From Cellulomonas sp. PhB143 (GTDB lineage Bacteria; Actinomycetota; Actinomycetes; Actinomycetales; Cellulomonadaceae): DNA of 64,000 nucleotides. Location: positions 1-64,000 of the forward strand of contig NZ_RKIJ01000013.1 of NCBI RefSeq assembly GCF_003752595.1, given 5' to 3'. A program made the translations under genes and the position numbers. Every line of letters starts with the position of its first letter. Position 1 is the first letter of the stretch. Below, piece after piece: positions 1 to 8,106 of the stretch. The notes below the pieces were generated by a model that was not told where the DNA came from, did no database searches, and worked only from the letters and a program-made list of their open reading frames with translations.

Positions 1-30
1 GCTGACCGGTACTAATCAGCCGACAACTTC
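1..30 (+). rRNA. 23S rRNA, 3' end only
   Basis: The window opens inside the last bases of 23S rRNA. The string GCTGACCGGTACTAATCAG matches the conserved 3' terminal helix of bacterial large-subunit rRNA. The exact 3' end is estimated. The gene continues off the left edge and is followed by a 5S gene, as in a normal rRNA operon. Confidence 0.8.
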
Positions 31-157
31 ACAACACAACACCTTTTGCATGCACGCGTCCACTGTGCGGTTCCCGAGAAACGGGCACCACCAACCCCCC
101 ACCACACACCCCTTGGGGTGCGTGAGCTGCGGGGGGCCAGCCCGACAACTCGATACT

Positions 158-275
158 GTTACGGCGGTCACAGCGAAGGGGAAACGCCCGGTCCCATTCC
201 GAACCCGGAAGCTAAGCCCTTCAGCGCCGATGGTACTGCCCTGGAGACGGGGTGGGAGAGTAGGACGCCGCCGAA
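158..275 (+). rRNA. rrf: 5S ribosomal RNA
   Basis: The roughly 118-nt segment begins GTTACGGCGGTCA and ends TAGGACGCCGCCGAAC, and these ends pair as helix I of 5S rRNA. The internal segment with GGAAACGCCCGGTCCCATT and CCGAACCCGGAAGCTAAG is the conserved 5S core. It lies about 130 nt after the 23S tail, with a strong hairpin terminator just downstream. Ends are placed to within a few bases. Confidence 0.93.
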
Positions 276-285
276 CACCCATCAA

Positions 286-321
286 CCGAAGGCCCACCCC
301 GACACCGGGGTGGGCCTTCGG
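286..321 (+). terminator. rRNA operon terminator
   Basis: A perfect inverted repeat with 15-bp arms (286-300 and 307-321) around a 6-nt GACACC loop. There is no long T run, which is common for high-GC actinobacterial terminators. Its place just after 5S fits the end of the rRNA transcript. Confidence 0.85.
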
Positions 322-446
322 CATACCCAAACCCCACCCCCCACCCGCGCCGTGACCTCCGCCTGCCGGCTCGTGCCCGCGCGGGGTGTGCCGGCGGACG
401 CGTGCGGCGGGTCCGTGGGAGCATGGCCTGACAACTGACGAGAGGA

Positions 447-1646
447 ATGACGGTGGACGACGTTTCACGTCCGGAGCGTGACGAGCGGTCGGAGAACGAG
501 ACGCCCGGTGCAGGTTCCGGCTCTCGCGCCGACGGTCGGGACGCGGGCCGTGGCGCGCCCCGCTCAGGTTCCGCCGGTCGACCGCAGGGCGCCGGCGGGT
601 CCGCTGCGGGCGGTGCCAGGTACGGGGACCGCCGGGGCGGCTCGTCCACGCAGGGCGGTCGCTCGCGGTACGGCGAGAACCCGCGAGCCGGCGGTCCACG
701 CGGCTCCGGCGAGAGCCGTTCGGGAGGTGCCCGTGAAGACCGTTCCCGTGGTGCGGGTGCGGAGCGCCCCCGCGGTTCCGGTGGCGACCGCGCCGTCGGG
801 CGAGGCGGCTCGGGTCGCGAGGGCGCGCGAGGCGCGGGCGGACGTCCGACGTCCGGCAGGCCCACGGGCGCCCGCCCGTCCACGGGCGGCCGTCCGGTCC
901 GCTCCGACCGTCCCGGCGGCTTTTCCGAGCGTCCCGCGTCCGAGCGGCCCTACCGGCCGCGCGTCGAGGAGCCTGCCGTCCCGGAGTCGGTCTCGTGGCA
1001 GGAGCTCGATCGCGACGCGCGCTCGCGTCTGCGCGCACTGAGCAAGGCGAACGCGGAGCAGGTCGGCGCCCACCTCGTGATGGCGGGCCGCCTGATCGAC
1101 GACGACCCCGAGCTGGCGTACGAGCACGCCCAGGCGGCCGTGCGCAGGGCCGGGCGTGTCGACGTCGTGCGCGAGGCGGCGGGTCTGGCGGCGTATCGCA
1201 CGGGGCGCTACGCGGAGGCGCTGCGCGAGCTGCGGACCGTGCGGCGGCTCAACGGGTCCTCGGAGCACCTGCCGGTGATGGCGGACTGCGAGCGGGGCCT
1301 GGGTCGCCCCGAGCGGGCCGTCGCGCTCGCTGCGTCCGACGAGGCGTCGACGCTCGACGCACAGGGGCGGGCGGAGCTGGCGATCGTCGTCAGCGGTGCG
1401 CGCTCGGACCTCGGGGAGCCCGAGTCCGCCCTCGCCGTGCTCGACGGCCTCCAGGGCCTGACGGGCGAGCTGGCTGCACGCGTCGCGCTCGCCCGCTCCG
1501 CCGTGCTGGAGGAGCTCGGTCGCACGGCGGAGGCGGCCGCTGTCCTCGCCGGCATCGATCCCCGCTACCTGCCCGGCGACGACGAGGACCAGGTGGTCTA
1601 CGACCTCGAGGCGGACGACGCCTCGGAGGGCGAGGACGAGCGGTGA
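447..1646 (+). CDS. TPR-type conserved protein with Arg/Gly-rich N-terminus
   Basis: Encodes 399 aa. The first ~170 residues are low-complexity (Arg, Gly, Ser, Pro), likely disordered and possibly RNA-binding by charge. From about residue 185 (motif SWQELDRDARSRLRALS) the protein is helical with tetratricopeptide-like repeats, such as LAYEHAQAAVRRAGRVDVV and YAEALRELRTVRRLNGSS. The C-terminus is acidic. By position it matches the TPR protein before the HAD phosphatase of the M. tuberculosis tlyA locus (Rv1691, from memory). The stop overlaps the next start by GTGA, suggesting coupling. A short purine SD (AGAGG) lies almost against the ATG, so the start is slightly uncertain. Function unknown. 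Confidence 0.8.
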   Translation: MTVDDVSRPERDERSENETPGAGSGSRADGRDAGRGAPRSGSAGRPQGAGGSAAGGARYGDRRGGSSTQGGRSRYGENPRAGGPRGSGESRSGGAREDRSRGAGAERPRGSGGDRAVGRGGSGREGARGAGGRPTSGRPTGARPSTGGRPVRSDRPGGFSERPASERPYRPRVEEPAVPESVSWQELDRDARSRLRALSKANAEQVGAHLVMAGRLIDDDPELAYEHAQAAVRRAGRVDVVREAAGLAAYRTGRYAEALRELRTVRRLNGSSEHLPVMADCERGLGRPERAVALAASDEASTLDAQGRAELAIVVSGARSDLGEPESALAVLDGLQGLTGELAARVALARSAVLEELGRTAEAAAVLAGIDPRYLPGDDEDQVVYDLEADDASEGEDER

Positions 1647-2659
1647 GCGCGGGTCTGCTCGCCTGCGACGTCCCGCTCTCGCAGCGCTACCCGCTCGCGC
1701 TCGTGGACCTCGACGGGGTGGCCTATCGGGGCCACGAGCCGATCGAGCACGCGGCGCGGAGCCTCGAAGGCGCCCGCGCGGCGGGGATGCGCCTGGTCTT
1801 CGTGACCAACAACGCGTCCCGCGAGCCCGAGGAGGTCGCGGCCCAGCTGAGCGGCCTCGACATCCCGGCCGAGGCCGGCGACGTCATGACGGCCGCCCAG
1901 GCGGCGGCCGCGCTGCTCGCCACGCGCTTGCCGGCGGGTGCGCGGGTGCTCGTGGTCGGGGGTCAGGGGCTGCGCACCGCGGTGGTGGCGCAGGGGTTCG
2001 AGATCGTGCCGTCCGCCGACGACGCCCCCGACGCCGTGGTCCAGGGGTTCTCGCCGGACCTCGGGTGGTCGGACCTCGCCGAGGCGGCCTATGCGGTGCA
2101 GGCGGGGGCCTGGCACGTGGCGAGCAACCGCGACCTCTCGCTCCCGCAGGCCCGCGGGATCGCGCCTGGGAACGGGACGCTGGTGGCCGCCGTGCAGGCG
2201 GCCACCGGGGTCGAGCCGGACAGCGCGGGCAAGCCGGAGCCGACGATGTACCGGCTGGCGGTCGAGCGTGCCGGTGCCACGGAGGCGCTGGTCGTCGGCG
2301 ACCGGCTGGACACCGATCTCTCCGGCGCGCGGGCCGCAGGGTTCCCCGGCCTGCACGTCCTGACCGGCGTCAGCTCGGCGCGCGACGCCGTGCTCGCCGA
2401 GGCGGGCATGCGCCCGCACTTCCTGGCGACGGACCTGCGGGGGCTGCACGTGCCGCACCCCGTGCCGCTCGAGACGGACGACGGCTGGTGGGACTGCCGG
2501 GGCCGGGCCGCCCGCGTCGTCGACGGAAGGCTGGAGACCCGGGAGCAGGAGCCGACGGGGGAGCCGCTCGACCGCGTCCGCGCGGCGTGCGCCGCCACCT
2601 GGCGGTTCGTCGACGACGGCGGCGTGCTCGACCCCGCCTCGGTCCCGGACCTCGGCTGA
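1643..2659 (+). CDS. HAD-superfamily IIA phosphatase (glycerol-3-phosphate phosphatase-like)
   Basis: Encodes 338 aa from a GTG that overlaps the previous stop. HAD motif I is DLDGVAYRG (about 22-30), with the nucleophile and acid aspartates. Motif II is the TNN stretch near 54, and motifs III/IV are GKPEPTMY and VVGDRLDTD near 195 and 217. This is the class IIA (NagD/phosphoglycolate phosphatase) arrangement. The syntenic M. tuberculosis protein (Rv1692) is described as a glycerol-3-phosphate phosphatase, which makes lipid-breakdown or phosphosugar dephosphorylation the best guess. The substrate cannot be read from sequence. The last ~70 residues form a short extra domain. Confidence 0.88.
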   Translation: MSAGLLACDVPLSQRYPLALVDLDGVAYRGHEPIEHAARSLEGARAAGMRLVFVTNNASREPEEVAAQLSGLDIPAEAGDVMTAAQAAAALLATRLPAGARVLVVGGQGLRTAVVAQGFEIVPSADDAPDAVVQGFSPDLGWSDLAEAAYAVQAGAWHVASNRDLSLPQARGIAPGNGTLVAAVQAATGVEPDSAGKPEPTMYRLAVERAGATEALVVGDRLDTDLSGARAAGFPGLHVLTGVSSARDAVLAEAGMRPHFLATDLRGLHVPHPVPLETDDGWWDCRGRAARVVDGRLETREQEPTGEPLDRVRAACAATWRFVDDGGVLDPASVPDLG

Positions 2660-2703
2660 GCCCCGGACACCGCGCCGGAGGCGGCGCAGGAAGGAGCGTC
2701 CCC

Positions 2704-2901
2704 ATGACCGCACCCGGACCGGAGGTGGCAGCCGTCCCCGAGCCCGAGGGCGCGCTGGCGTCCGTCGCGGACACCTCGCTGGCCGAGGCCGTCCGGCAGA
2801 GGCTGGCGGGGCTCGACGACACGCCCGTCGCCGAGCACGCGGACGCCTTCGAGCAGGTGCGCACCGACCTGGAGGCCCGGCTGCGGGGCACCGGGGCGTG
2901 A
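2704..2901 (+). CDS. Small conserved protein upstream of tlyA
   Basis: Encodes 65 acidic residues from an ATG preceded by a clear SD (GAAGGAG). The C-terminal half (VRQRLAGLDDTPVAEHADAFE) looks like one helix followed by a short helical end. A small ORF of this kind sits between the HAD phosphatase and tlyA in mycobacteria (Rv1693). The GTGA overlap with tlyA suggests translational coupling. No catalytic motif is visible, and the function is unknown. Codon use matches the flanking genes, so it is likely real despite its size. Confidence 0.75.
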   Translation: MTAPGPEVAAVPEPEGALASVADTSLAEAVRQRLAGLDDTPVAEHADAFEQVRTDLEARLRGTGA

Positions 2902-3836
2902 GCGGGAGCCGTCTCGACGCCGAGCTCGTGCGTCGTGGCCTCGCACGTGCGCGCAAGGAGGCGTCGGAGCTCGTCGCGGCCGGCCGCGTACGCCTCGACG
3001 GCGCCGTGGTGTCCAAGGCCTCGACGCCCGTCGCCCCCGGGCAGCGGCTCGAGGTCGAGGGCCGGGACGACGACCCGCGGTACACCTCGCGGGCCGCGCA
3101 CAAGCTCGCCGGCGCGCTCGACGCGCTCGACGCGTCCGGCGCGACGGGGGCGGCAGACCCGGCGCAGGGCCCGGCCGGTGCCGGGTGTGGCCTCCCCGTC
3201 GCGGGGGCGGTCTGCCTCGACCTCGGCGCGTCGACCGGGGGGTTCACCGACGTGCTGCTGCGCCGCGGCGCCGCGCACGTGACCGCCGTCGACGTCGGCC
3301 ACGGGCAGATGGTGGCGGCGCTGCGCGAGGACCCGCGCGTCAGCGTCCGGGAGGGGCTCAACGTCCGCGACCTCGTCGCCGAGGACCTCGGGACGCCGTC
3401 GCCGACGCTGGTGGTGGGCGATCTCTCGTTCATCTCCCTGACGCTCGTCGTGCCGGCCGTCGCGCCGCTGGTCGCCCCCGGGGCCCTGCTGCTGCTCCTG
3501 GTCAAGCCGCAGTTCGAGGTCGGCCGTGAGCGGCTGGGCTCCGGAGGCGTCGTCCGTGACCGCGAGCAGCAGGCGGATGCCGTCGCGCGGGTGCTCGAGG
3601 TCTGCGCGCGGCACGGGCTCGCCGCCCGGGCCGTCGTGCCGAGCGCGCTGCCCGGCCCGAGCGGCAACCGCGAGTTCTTCGTCCTCCTGCGGGCCGGGGG
3701 CGCACCGCCGGGGCCCGACCCCGCCCACCGTGCGGCGGCGCGGCGCGCCGTCGCGTGGGACCCACCTGCGACACTTCCCGGGAGGACGCCGGCCACCCCG
3801 CCGGTGGTCCGCCTGGGCGCGGCGGGCACGCCGTGA
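2898..3836 (+). CDS. tlyA: TlyA-family rRNA 2'-O-methyltransferase
   Basis: Encodes 312 aa. Residues 1-65 form an S4 RNA-binding domain (RLDAELVRRGLARARKEASE). An FtsJ/RrmJ-like methyltransferase follows, with the SAM-binding motif LDLGASTGGFTDVLL near 107 and the KPQFEVGRE motif near 205. TlyA methylates 16S and 23S rRNA (2'-O-methylcytidine), and its loss causes capreomycin resistance in mycobacteria. The conserved fold ends near NREFFVLLRAGG. The last ~40 residues are an unconserved Pro/Arg-rich tail. The GTG start overlaps the small upstream gene. Confidence 0.93.
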   Translation: MSGSRLDAELVRRGLARARKEASELVAAGRVRLDGAVVSKASTPVAPGQRLEVEGRDDDPRYTSRAAHKLAGALDALDASGATGAADPAQGPAGAGCGLPVAGAVCLDLGASTGGFTDVLLRRGAAHVTAVDVGHGQMVAALREDPRVSVREGLNVRDLVAEDLGTPSPTLVVGDLSFISLTLVVPAVAPLVAPGALLLLLVKPQFEVGRERLGSGGVVRDREQQADAVARVLEVCARHGLAARAVVPSALPGPSGNREFFVLLRAGGAPPGPDPAHRAAARRAVAWDPPATLPGRTPATPPVVRLGAAGTP

Positions 3837-3924
3837 CGCGCTCCCGCGCGACGGGTGGCGTCCCGGGCGCGAGCGTCCCGGCCCGGGGCGAGCGAGACAC
3901 GAGGACCGAGGAGCTGGAGGACCG

Positions 3925-4881
3925 GTGACACGACGGGTGCTGATCGTCACGCACGGCGGGCGGCCGGAGGCGGTGACCGCGCTGCGCGAGGCCGTGCGTG
4001 AGCTCGAGGCGGCCGGGTTCGCGGTCTCCCTGCACGACGACGAGCTCACCGAGCAGTTCGGCGTGGGCGAGGACGGGATCGAGCGCGTCCGCGACCGCGA
4101 ACGTGTCGACGAGTCCGAGGTCGTCCTCGTGCTCGGCGGGGACGGCACGATCCTGCGCGCGGCCGAGCTCACGCACGGCACCGACGTCCCCCTGCTCGGC
4201 GTCAACCTCGGGCACGTCGGCTTCCTCGCGGAGAGCGAGCGGGAGAACCTTGGCGCGACCGTCCGTCGCCTCGCGGACGCGGACTACACCGTGGAGGAGC
4301 GGCGGACGGTGGACGTCGCCGTCCACCTCCCGGGCGGCGCGGAACCCGTGCGGGGCTGGGCGCTGAACGAGGCGACGGTCGAGAAGGCCTCCCGCGAGCG
4401 GATGATCGAGGTGGCGGTCGAGGTGGACGGGCGACCGCTCGAGGCGTTCGGCTGCGACGGCGTCGTGATGTCCACGGCGACCGGGTCGACGGCCCATGCG
4501 TTCTCCGCGGGCGGGCCGGTGGTCTGGCCCGACGTCGACGCGATGCTCCTTGTGCCGATCTCGGCGCACGCGCTCTTCGCGCGGCCGCTCGTCGTGGGCC
4601 CGTCGAGCGTGGTGGCCGTCGAGATCCTGGGCCGCTCGTCGTCCCCGGGGGTGCTGATGTGCGACGGGCGCCGCCAGATCGACCTCCCGCAGGGGGCCCG
4701 CGTCGAGGTCCGGCGCAGCCCGGAGCCGGTCCGGCTGGCCCGGCTCGGCACCGCTCCGTTCACCGACCGGCTCGTCTCCAAGTTCTCGCTGCCGGTCGAC
4801 GGGTGGCGCGGCCTGCGCCCGGGCGCGTCTCGCCCCCCGGGCGCCGAGGCGCGGACCACGAGCCCGGGAGGCGACGAGTGA
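3925..4881 (+). CDS. nadK: NAD kinase
   Basis: Encodes 318 aa from a GTG (VTRRVLIVTHGG). It carries the signature GGDGT (71-75), the NEATVEK motif, and the glycine-rich segment with STATGSTAHAFSAGGP. This makes it the ATP/polyphosphate-dependent NAD kinase that produces NADP in the cytosol. It lies 88 bp after tlyA and overlaps recN by GTGA, the same order as Rv1694-Rv1695-Rv1696. The frame is open far upstream into tlyA, but only this start gives the normal family length. A short Pro/Gly-rich tail is not conserved. Confidence 0.95.
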   Translation: MTRRVLIVTHGGRPEAVTALREAVRELEAAGFAVSLHDDELTEQFGVGEDGIERVRDRERVDESEVVLVLGGDGTILRAAELTHGTDVPLLGVNLGHVGFLAESERENLGATVRRLADADYTVEERRTVDVAVHLPGGAEPVRGWALNEATVEKASRERMIEVAVEVDGRPLEAFGCDGVVMSTATGSTAHAFSAGGPVVWPDVDAMLLVPISAHALFARPLVVGPSSVVAVEILGRSSSPGVLMCDGRRQIDLPQGARVEVRRSPEPVRLARLGTAPFTDRLVSKFSLPVDGWRGLRPGASRPPGAEARTTSPGGDE

Positions 4882-6629
4882 TCGAGGAGATCGGCATCGA
4901 CAACCTCGGGGTCATCCGCTCCGCCGTCGTTCCGCTGGACCGCGGACTGACCGTCATCACGGGGGAGACCGGCGCGGGCAAGACCATGCTCCTGACCGGT
5001 CTGGGTCTGCTGATGGGCGGCAAGGCCGACCCGTCGACGGTGCGGCCGGGCGCGTCCTCCGCGGTCGTCGAGGGCCGCGTGCACCTGCCCGCGGGCTCGG
5101 CCGCGCTGGGACGGATGACCGACGCCGGGGGTGTCCTCGACGACGACGGCACGGCGCTCGTCGTGCGGTCGGTCGCGGCCGAGGGGCGCTCGCGGGCGCA
5201 CCTCGGCGGGCGCAGCGTGCCGCAGGCGCTGCTCGCGGAGGTCGCCGACGAGCTGGTCACGGTGCACGGGCAGGCGGACCAGGTGCGCCTGCGGACCCCG
5301 AGCCGGCAGCGCGAGGCGCTCGACGCCTACGCCGGCCAGGAGCACGCGGCGCTCGTCGGGCGCTACCGCGACGCGTGGGCGGAGCGGGCCGCGCTGCTGC
5401 GCCGCCGGGTGGAGCTGGCGGCCCGCACCCAGGAGCGGGCGCGCGAGGCGGAGCTGCTCAGGCTCGGTCTCGCCGAGATCGAGCGGATCGACCCCCAGGC
5501 GGGCGAGGACCGGGACCTGCAGGCCCAGGTGGTGCGGCTCGGGAACGCGGAGGAGCTGCGCTCGGCGGCGCGCACGGCTCACGACGCGCTCGTCGGCGAC
5601 GAGTCCGGCGACCTCGCGGGCAGCGCGCTGGGCGCCGTCGACCGCGCGCGCAAGGCGCTCGAGGCCGCCGCCGGGTCCGACGAGGCGCTCGCGGCGCTCG
5701 CCGCGCGCGTCGCCGAGGCCGAGTACGCGCTCACCGACGTGGCGTCCGACGCCGCCGCGTACCAGGACGATCTCCAGGCCGACCCCGGTGGGCTCGAGGC
5801 GGCGCACGCGCGCCTGGCGGAGCTGACCGGCCTGACCCGCTCCTACGGCGCGGACGTCGACGAGGTGCTCCGCTGGGCGAGCACCGCCGGGCTCCGCCTG
5901 CTCGCGCTGGACGACGACGGGGCAGAGCTCGCGTCCATGGCCGAGCGTGCGGAGCAGCTCGACGAGGCGGTCGCCGCGCTGGCCAGGCAGATCACCGACG
6001 GGCGGACCGCCGCGGCCGCGTCGCTCGGCGCCGCGGTCACGACCGAGCTCGGCGGGCTCGCGATGTCCGGGGCGCGGCTCGACGTGCTGGTGGCGCCCGC
6101 GGACGAGCCCGGGCCCTGGGGCGGGGACCGCGTCGAGATGTCGCTGGTCGCGCACCCGGGCGCCCCGCCCCGCGCGCTCGGCAAGGGCGCCTCGGGCGGC
6201 GAGCTCTCCCGTGTGATGCTCGCCATCGAGGTGGCGCTCGCGGCCGCGGCGGAGGGCGGCACAGGCCGCCGGACGTTCGTCTTCGACGAGGTCGACGCCG
6301 GCGTGGGTGGCCGGGCCGCGCTCGAGGTGGGGCGTCGTCTGGCGGTCCTCGCGCACCACGCGCAGGTGGTCGTGGTCACCCACCTCGCCCAGGTGGCCTC
6401 GTTCGCCGACCGCCAGCTCGTCGTCACCAAGACCGTCGAGGCGGCGGTGGGCTCCGGGGGCGACGACGCCGACGCGGGGGCGACCGTCACCGGGGTGCGC
6501 GAGGTGACGGGTGAGGACCGTGTGCGTGAGCTCGCACGGATGCTCTCCGGGCAGGACGGGTCGGAGACGGCGCACCGGCACGCGCTCGAGCTCCTCGAGT
6601 CCTCGGCGGCGGCGGGGGCCGAGCCGTGA
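4878..6629 (+). CDS. recN: DNA repair protein RecN
   Basis: Encodes 583 aa. It is an SMC-like ATPase with an N-terminal Walker A (GETGAGKT, 29-36), a long central coiled coil rich in Glu/Arg/Ala, an ABC signature (GKGASGGELSRVMLA), and a Walker B (FVFDEVDAGVGGRAA, near 470). RecN gathers broken DNA ends during recombinational double-strand break repair. The GTG start overlaps the nadK stop. In many bacteria recN is SOS-induced, but I see no LexA box here, and the coupling suggests it is read from the nadK transcript. Confidence 0.95.
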   Translation: MIEEIGIDNLGVIRSAVVPLDRGLTVITGETGAGKTMLLTGLGLLMGGKADPSTVRPGASSAVVEGRVHLPAGSAALGRMTDAGGVLDDDGTALVVRSVAAEGRSRAHLGGRSVPQALLAEVADELVTVHGQADQVRLRTPSRQREALDAYAGQEHAALVGRYRDAWAERAALLRRRVELAARTQERAREAELLRLGLAEIERIDPQAGEDRDLQAQVVRLGNAEELRSAARTAHDALVGDESGDLAGSALGAVDRARKALEAAAGSDEALAALAARVAEAEYALTDVASDAAAYQDDLQADPGGLEAAHARLAELTGLTRSYGADVDEVLRWASTAGLRLLALDDDGAELASMAERAEQLDEAVAALARQITDGRTAAAASLGAAVTTELGGLAMSGARLDVLVAPADEPGPWGGDRVEMSLVAHPGAPPRALGKGASGGELSRVMLAIEVALAAAAEGGTGRRTFVFDEVDAGVGGRAALEVGRRLAVLAHHAQVVVVTHLAQVASFADRQLVVTKTVEAAVGSGGDDADAGATVTGVREVTGEDRVRELARMLSGQDGSETAHRHALELLESSAAAGAEP

Positions 6630-6640
6630 CGGGCAGCCGC

Positions 6641-6725
6641 GTGACGGGCCGCCGAGCGACGGGCCGCCGAGCGACGGGCCGCCGAGCGACGGGCCGCCGA
6701 GCGACGGGCCGCCGAGCGACGGGCA
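6641..6725. repeat. 15-bp minisatellite after recN
   Basis: The unit GCGACGGGCCGCCGA repeats head to tail five times without error apart from the first base pair of copy one (6641-6715), followed by a partial sixth copy. A related diverged copy (GTGACGGGCAGCCGC) precedes it. It starts within 15 bp of the recN stop codon and lies outside any supported gene. Read in the steA frame it would give DGPPS repeats, but nothing supports translation there. Confidence 0.9.
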
Positions 6726-6745
6726 GAGCCGTGGCAGGAGCCGTC

Positions 6746-6775
6746 CGCCGGGCGTGGCCCCGGTCACGCCCGGCG
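6746..6775 (+). terminator. Hairpin between recN and steA
   Basis: Arms of 11 bp (6746-6756 CGCCGGGCGTG; 6765-6775 CACGCCCGGCG) pair perfectly around an 8-nt loop. There is no T tract. It is placed after recN and before the steA start, so it may end the tlyA-nadK-recN transcript. Confidence 0.55.
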
Positions 6776-6831
6776 CCCCGGGGGCGCGGCGTCGACCGCG
6801 CGGCGCGCGCGACGTGGGATCATTGCGCCCG

Positions 6832-8025
6832 ATGAGACTTCCCTTTCACAGATCCGCCACCGTCGACGGCACGGGGTCCCCGGACGGGATCGCGGGGCCG
6901 GCGCGCGTGGGTGCCCGGACCAAGGACCTCACCAAGCGGCTGAGCCCCGGCGACGTGGCGGTCATCGACCACGTGGACATCGATCGCGTCGCGGCCGACG
7001 CCCTGGTGTCCGCCGGGCCCGTGGCGGTGCTGAACGCCGCCCGGTCCACCTCCGGCCGCTACCCGAACCTCGGGCCCGAGATCCTCGTCGACGCGGGGAT
7101 CCTGCTCGTCGACGGGCTCGGTGACGCTGCCATGTCGATCGCGGACGGCCGCACGGTGCGCATCGAGGGCTCCCGCGTGCTGGTCGGCGACGTGGTGGTC
7201 GCCGAGGGGACGCTGCAGACGCCCGCGACCGTCGGGGCCAGCCTCGAGGCGGCGCGCGCCAACCTGTCGGACGAGATCGAACGTTTCGCCGAGAACACGA
7301 TGGACTACCTGCGCCGCGAGCGTGACCTGCTGCTCGACGGCGTCGGCGTCCCGGACGTTCGGACGACCATCGAGGGGCGCCACGTCCTCATCGTCGTGCG
7401 CGGGTACCACTACCGCGAGGACCTGGCGACGCTGCGGCCCTACATCGCCGACTACCGCCCGGTGCTCATCGGGGTCGACGGCGGGGCGGACGCCATCCTG
7501 GACGCCGGGTGGAAGCCGGACATGATCGTCGGTGACATGGACTCGGTGTCCGACCGCGCGCTCTCGTGCGGCGCCGAGGTCGTCGTGCACGCCTACCGCG
7601 ACGGGAACGCGCCGGGCCTCGAGCGGGTGCGCGAGCTCGGCGTCGACCCGGTGGTGTTCCCGGCCACCGGCACGAGCGAGGACATCGCCATGCTCCTCGC
7701 GGACGACGCGGGCGCCGAGGTGATCGTCGCGGTCGGCACGCACGCGACCCTCGTCGAGTTCCTCGACAAGGGCCGGGCCGGCATGGCCAGCACGTTCCTG
7801 ACCCGGCTGCGGGTGGGCGGCAAGCTCGTCGACGCCAAGGGCGTCTCGCGCCTGTACCGGCAGCGGATCTCCAACACCCAGCTCGTCCTGCTCTCCCTCG
7901 CGGGCCTGTTCGCCGTCGTCATGGCACTCATGGCGACCGCCGCCGGCCAGACGTTCTTCGGTATCGTCGGTGCCCGCCTCGACGACCTGTGGTCCTGGGT
8001 CGGCTCCCTGTTCGGCGGGGGCTGA
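6832..8025 (+). CDS. steA: SteA-like septation protein (thiamine-pyrophosphokinase-fold)
   Basis: Encodes 397 aa. The N-terminal ~180 residues include KRLSPGDVAVIDHVDIDR. The middle resembles the nucleotide-binding half of thiamine pyrophosphokinase (GVDGGADAILDAGWKPDMIVGDMDSVSD). The C-terminus has one clear transmembrane helix (VLLSLAGLFAVVMALMATAA, near 355-375) and a short tail. This is the Rv1697/SteA family. In Corynebacterium, SteA and SteB form a membrane complex needed for cell separation. The adjacent steB supports the call. The frame is open upstream through the minisatellite, but the ATG at 6832 begins the conserved part. Confidence 0.88.
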   Translation: MRLPFHRSATVDGTGSPDGIAGPARVGARTKDLTKRLSPGDVAVIDHVDIDRVAADALVSAGPVAVLNAARSTSGRYPNLGPEILVDAGILLVDGLGDAAMSIADGRTVRIEGSRVLVGDVVVAEGTLQTPATVGASLEAARANLSDEIERFAENTMDYLRRERDLLLDGVGVPDVRTTIEGRHVLIVVRGYHYREDLATLRPYIADYRPVLIGVDGGADAILDAGWKPDMIVGDMDSVSDRALSCGAEVVVHAYRDGNAPGLERVRELGVDPVVFPATGTSEDIAMLLADDAGAEVIVAVGTHATLVEFLDKGRAGMASTFLTRLRVGGKLVDAKGVSRLYRQRISNTQLVLLSLAGLFAVVMALMATAAGQTFFGIVGARLDDLWSWVGSLFGGG

Positions 8026-8106
8026 CCGCCGGCGCACGCCCGCGGACCACCCCGCCCTGCCCGACACGGCGCCACCGGCGCCACCGACGAAGGACCGAAC
8101 CGCCCC

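Noticed and set aside
46-438. Two short plus-strand ORFs over the 23S-5S spacer and 5S gene
   Set aside because: They read through structured rRNA and the terminator; no protein-like pattern.
16-1038. Long minus-strand open frame across 5S rRNA and the TPR gene
   Set aside because: Arg/Pro/Gly-rich shadow typical of high-GC DNA; it crosses the rRNA gene and its terminator.
6641-6725. Repeat array considered as CRISPR
   Set aside because: Units are contiguous 15-mers with no spacers and no cas genes nearby.
6511-6831. Upstream extension of steA through the minisatellite giving DGPPS repeats
   Set aside because: The conserved SteA sequence begins at 6832, and the extension would overlap recN by over 100 bp.
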